Below are positions 63,994-64,000 of a stretch of 64,000 nucleotides of DNA, one piece after another. Source of the DNA: Rhizobium sp. (GTDB taxonomy: Bacteria > Pseudomonadota > Alphaproteobacteria > Rhizobiales > Rhizobiaceae); contig JAQGJP010000020.1 in NCBI GenBank assembly GCA_028290545.1, forward strand, positions 1 through 64,000. Direction: 5' to 3'. How positions within the stretch are numbered: position 1 is the first letter of the stretch; every line of letters starts with the position of its first letter. Both the position numbers and the translations under genes were made by a program. Under the pieces are notes generated by a model. It saw nothing but the letters and a program-made list of their open reading frames with translations. It made no database searches and was not told the origin of the DNA.

Positions 63994-64000
63994 GTCGATT

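Overview
The window is chromosomal DNA of an alphaproteobacterium of the Rhizobiaceae (Rhizobium/Agrobacterium type). The supporting evidence is gene content and order (rsfS-rlmH-envC-ctpA-divergent deacetylase-rppH; glnK-amtB; ftsK-lolA-xth; rhaRSTPQ-K divergent from rhaDI; fdsGBA-fdhD-fdsD), an Irr-type iron box, a CtrA-type site, high GC and rhizobial palindromic repeats. I saw no tRNA, rRNA, CRISPR array or prophage. The only insertion sequence is an IS3-type fragment cut by the left edge.

Layout. 1-6.2 kb: IS end, DeoR regulator plus MFS transporter, NAD salvage (pncA, pncB), iron storage (bfd, bfr), DoxX. 6.2-12.1 kb: a minus-strand run rsfS, rlmH, envC, ctpA, yibQ-like, rppH (ribosome maturation, cell-wall hydrolysis, RNA 5'-end processing). 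12.2-16.5 kb: UbiH-type hydroxylase, tesB, and the nitrogen-sensing pair glnK-amtB behind a sigma-54 promoter. 16.8-23.9 kb: sugar epimerase plus M20 peptidase, a D,D-carboxypeptidase, a CobW GTPase, an NTF2-like protein, and a GGDEF-EAL protein. 24-31.1 kb: pyruvate carboxylase, a LuxR-type regulator, an AT-rich island, purU, and a CenR-like response regulator with a cNMP-binding protein. 31.2-36.6 kb: L,D-transpeptidase, SixA-like phosphatase, aldo/keto reductase, methyltransferase, leuC, and a toxin-antitoxin pair. 36.7-44.7 kb: NAD-dependent formate dehydrogenase locus, its probable LysR regulator, and a second toxin-antitoxin pair between them. 44.9-48.9 kb: degenerate GGDEF protein, leuD, zincin-like protein, a wrecked D-Ala-D-Ala dipeptidase, a YeaQ-like membrane protein, and an alpha/beta hydrolase. 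48.9-59.4 kb: complete L-rhamnose uptake and catabolic locus without rhaU. 59.5-64 kb: ftsK, lolA, xth.

How genes work together. RhaSTPQ import rhamnose, RhaK, RhaI and RhaD process it, and RhaR probably binds mirrored operators between the divergent units. FdsGBA oxidises formate with NAD+, and FdhD and FdsD support assembly of the molybdo-enzyme. LeuC and LeuD form isopropylmalate isomerase although they are encoded 10 kb apart. Bfd and Bfr handle iron release and storage under a likely Irr box.

Most notable observations: an rsfS gene whose only plausible start is CTG; mirrored operator/-35 elements at rha; loss of rhaU from the rha operon; a perfect 51-bp inverted repeat splitting the fds locus; a T-N11-A palindrome upstream of fdsG; an exact CtrA site at ftsK; a tandem-repeat-containing ddpX pseudogene; and a low-GC island with tandem micro-ORFs beside a LuxR solo. 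I did not find a clearly new multi-gene system.
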